Source: an uncultured bacterium
GTDB lineage: Bacteria > Planctomycetota > Phycisphaerae > Phycisphaerales > SM1A02
Direction: 5' to 3'
Assembly: GCA_903914045.1 (NCBI GenBank)
Contig: CAIWNO010000020.1
Location: 1-6,277 of the forward strand
DNA: 6,277 bases
Below are positions 5,530 through 6,277 of this stretch, piece by piece. The translations under genes and the position numbers were made by a program. The notes below the pieces were generated by a model. It ran no database searches and was not told the origin of the DNA. It saw nothing but the letters and a program-made list of their open reading frames with translations. The number at the start of each line of letters is the position of its first letter. Position 1 is the first letter of the stretch.

Positions 5530-6277
5530 GTTGAACTTGCTGCGCCCGTGCCCACGCCTTGCGCCACAAGTGCGGCGGAAATATCCGTGGCAAATACGTG
5601 CGCCGCCGCCGCGACATGTTGACCCCACTGGCCATCGCGATTTTCAAACGCCTGCATCACGCTGCGGCTGGCGGTGATCAACGCGCCGCGTCCATGAATA
5701 AAACATTGCAGCGCATCGGCAATGCCGCCGCCTTGCGCGCCAAAGCCCGGCACCAAAAACGGCGAGTGCGGCATGCGCTGGCGAAGTTCGCGCGCGTCGG
5801 CGGATTGCGTTGCGCCAACCACCGCTCCAAGCGCGCTGAATCCGCACGCTCCAACATAATGCGCGCCCTCGGCGTGAATCACATCGGCCACGCTTTGCGC
5901 CACGCTGCGGCCATCATGCAAGCGCGCGCTTTGCAACACGTCGCCCGAAGCGTTGCTGGTTCTCACCAACGCAAACACCCCAAGACCCGCTTGCAGAAAT
6001 GGCGCGAATCCATCGGCGCCCAAATATGCGTTGGCCGTGACCCAATTCGCGGGGAAATGTTCAACCACGGCCGCCGCGTAATGCTGCGTGCTTATGCCAA
6101 TATCGCCGCGCTTGCCATCCAAAATCACCAGGAATTTTCCATGCGCATGCGTCAACAATGTTGCCAGCGCCGCCATGCCCGCAACGCCATGGCGCTCAAA
6201 GCACGCCGACTGAAATTTCACCGCGGGCACATGCGGCTCTATGGCGTCAAGAAATTCACGCCCCCACTGCGTGAACG
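5526..6277 (-). CDS. pyrF: Orotidine 5'-phosphate decarboxylase, type 2 family, N-terminus outside window
   Basis: This cytosolic enzyme decarboxylates OMP to UMP, the last step of de novo pyrimidine synthesis. The frame is open to the right edge, giving 249 visible residues; about 35-40 N-terminal residues should be missing for a type 2 PyrF. It includes HVPAVKFQSACFERHG (15-30 of the visible part), the catalytic LVILDGKRGDIG (49-60) with the Asp-x-Lys-x-x-Asp triad at D53, K55 and D58, NAYLGADGFAPFL (82-94), LVRTSNAS (103-110) and PGFGAQGG (176-183) of the phosphate-binding end of the barrel. A GTG at 6230 could be misread as the start, but family-like sequence (GREFLDAIEPH) continues upstream in frame. 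The TGA overlaps the next gene's ATG (ATGA). All catalytic residues visible are intact, so I expect an active enzyme. Confidence 0.93.
   Translation of the reverse strand, partial: FTQWGREFLDAIEPHVPAVKFQSACFERHGVAGMAALATLLTHAHGKFLVILDGKRGDIGISTQHYAAAVVEHFPANWVTANAYLGADGFAPFLQAGLGVFALVRTSNASGDVLQSARLHDGRSVAQSVADVIHAEGAHYVGACGFSALGAVVGATQSADARELRQRMPHSPFLVPGFGAQGGGIADALQCFIHGRGALITASRSVMQAFENRDGQWGQHVAAAAHVFATDISAALVAQGVGTGAASST

Noticed and set aside
5530..5628. Upstream extension of the binding protein by 33 residues
   Set aside because: It would overlap the end of pyrF by about 100 bp and precede the hydrophobic export signal with an Arg/Gly-rich stretch; the ATG at 5529 places the signal at the N-terminus and forms an ATGA junction.
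6228..6230. GTG as the start codon of pyrF
   Set aside because: The same frame continues upstream to the window edge with family-like sequence, so the gene is cut by the window and does not begin here.

Overview
The window is a densely packed bacterial chromosome segment in which every supported gene lies on the minus strand. Reading 5'->3' on that strand, from the right edge to the left, the order is: a 5'-truncated orotidine 5'-phosphate decarboxylase (pyrF, type 2 family), an exported AfuA/FbpA-like solute-binding protein, full-length two-domain CinA, FolK (HPPK), a 76-bp gap, an exported thioredoxin-fold protein of the TlpA type with a large N-terminal extension, a 44-bp gap, and a second exported protein that runs off the left edge. 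No non-coding stretch exceeds 76 bp. I saw no tRNA, rRNA, CRISPR array, insertion sequence, integrase or phage gene.

Organism: base composition looks moderately GC-rich by eye, with many GCG alanine codons. An exported TlpA protein with a long N-terminal domain, together with an orphan iron/thiamine-type binding protein, is most reminiscent of Planctomycetota (Phycisphaerae-like). This is inference from protein style, not from a marker gene.

Right block (2067-6277): pyrF, the binding protein, cinA and folK look like one transcription unit. pyrF and the binding-protein gene share an ATGA stop/start. cinA starts 40 bp inside the binding-protein gene behind a strong AAGGAG. cinA and folK share TAATG. 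The products serve pyrimidine synthesis, solute capture in the periplasm, pyridine-nucleotide repair and folate synthesis, so they are joined by arrangement more than by pathway.

Left block (1-1990): two consecutive genes encode exported proteins. The first carries a WCKPC thioredoxin domain. The second shows only its N-terminal 179 residues, which weakly resemble the non-thioredoxin part of the first.

The most distinctive sequence features are in-frame tandem repeats inside two exported proteins: a 12-bp array encoding a Gln/Asp tetrapeptide in the binding protein, and a 15-bp array encoding an MQGxP pentapeptide in the TlpA-like protein. I did not find convincing evidence of a new multi-gene system.
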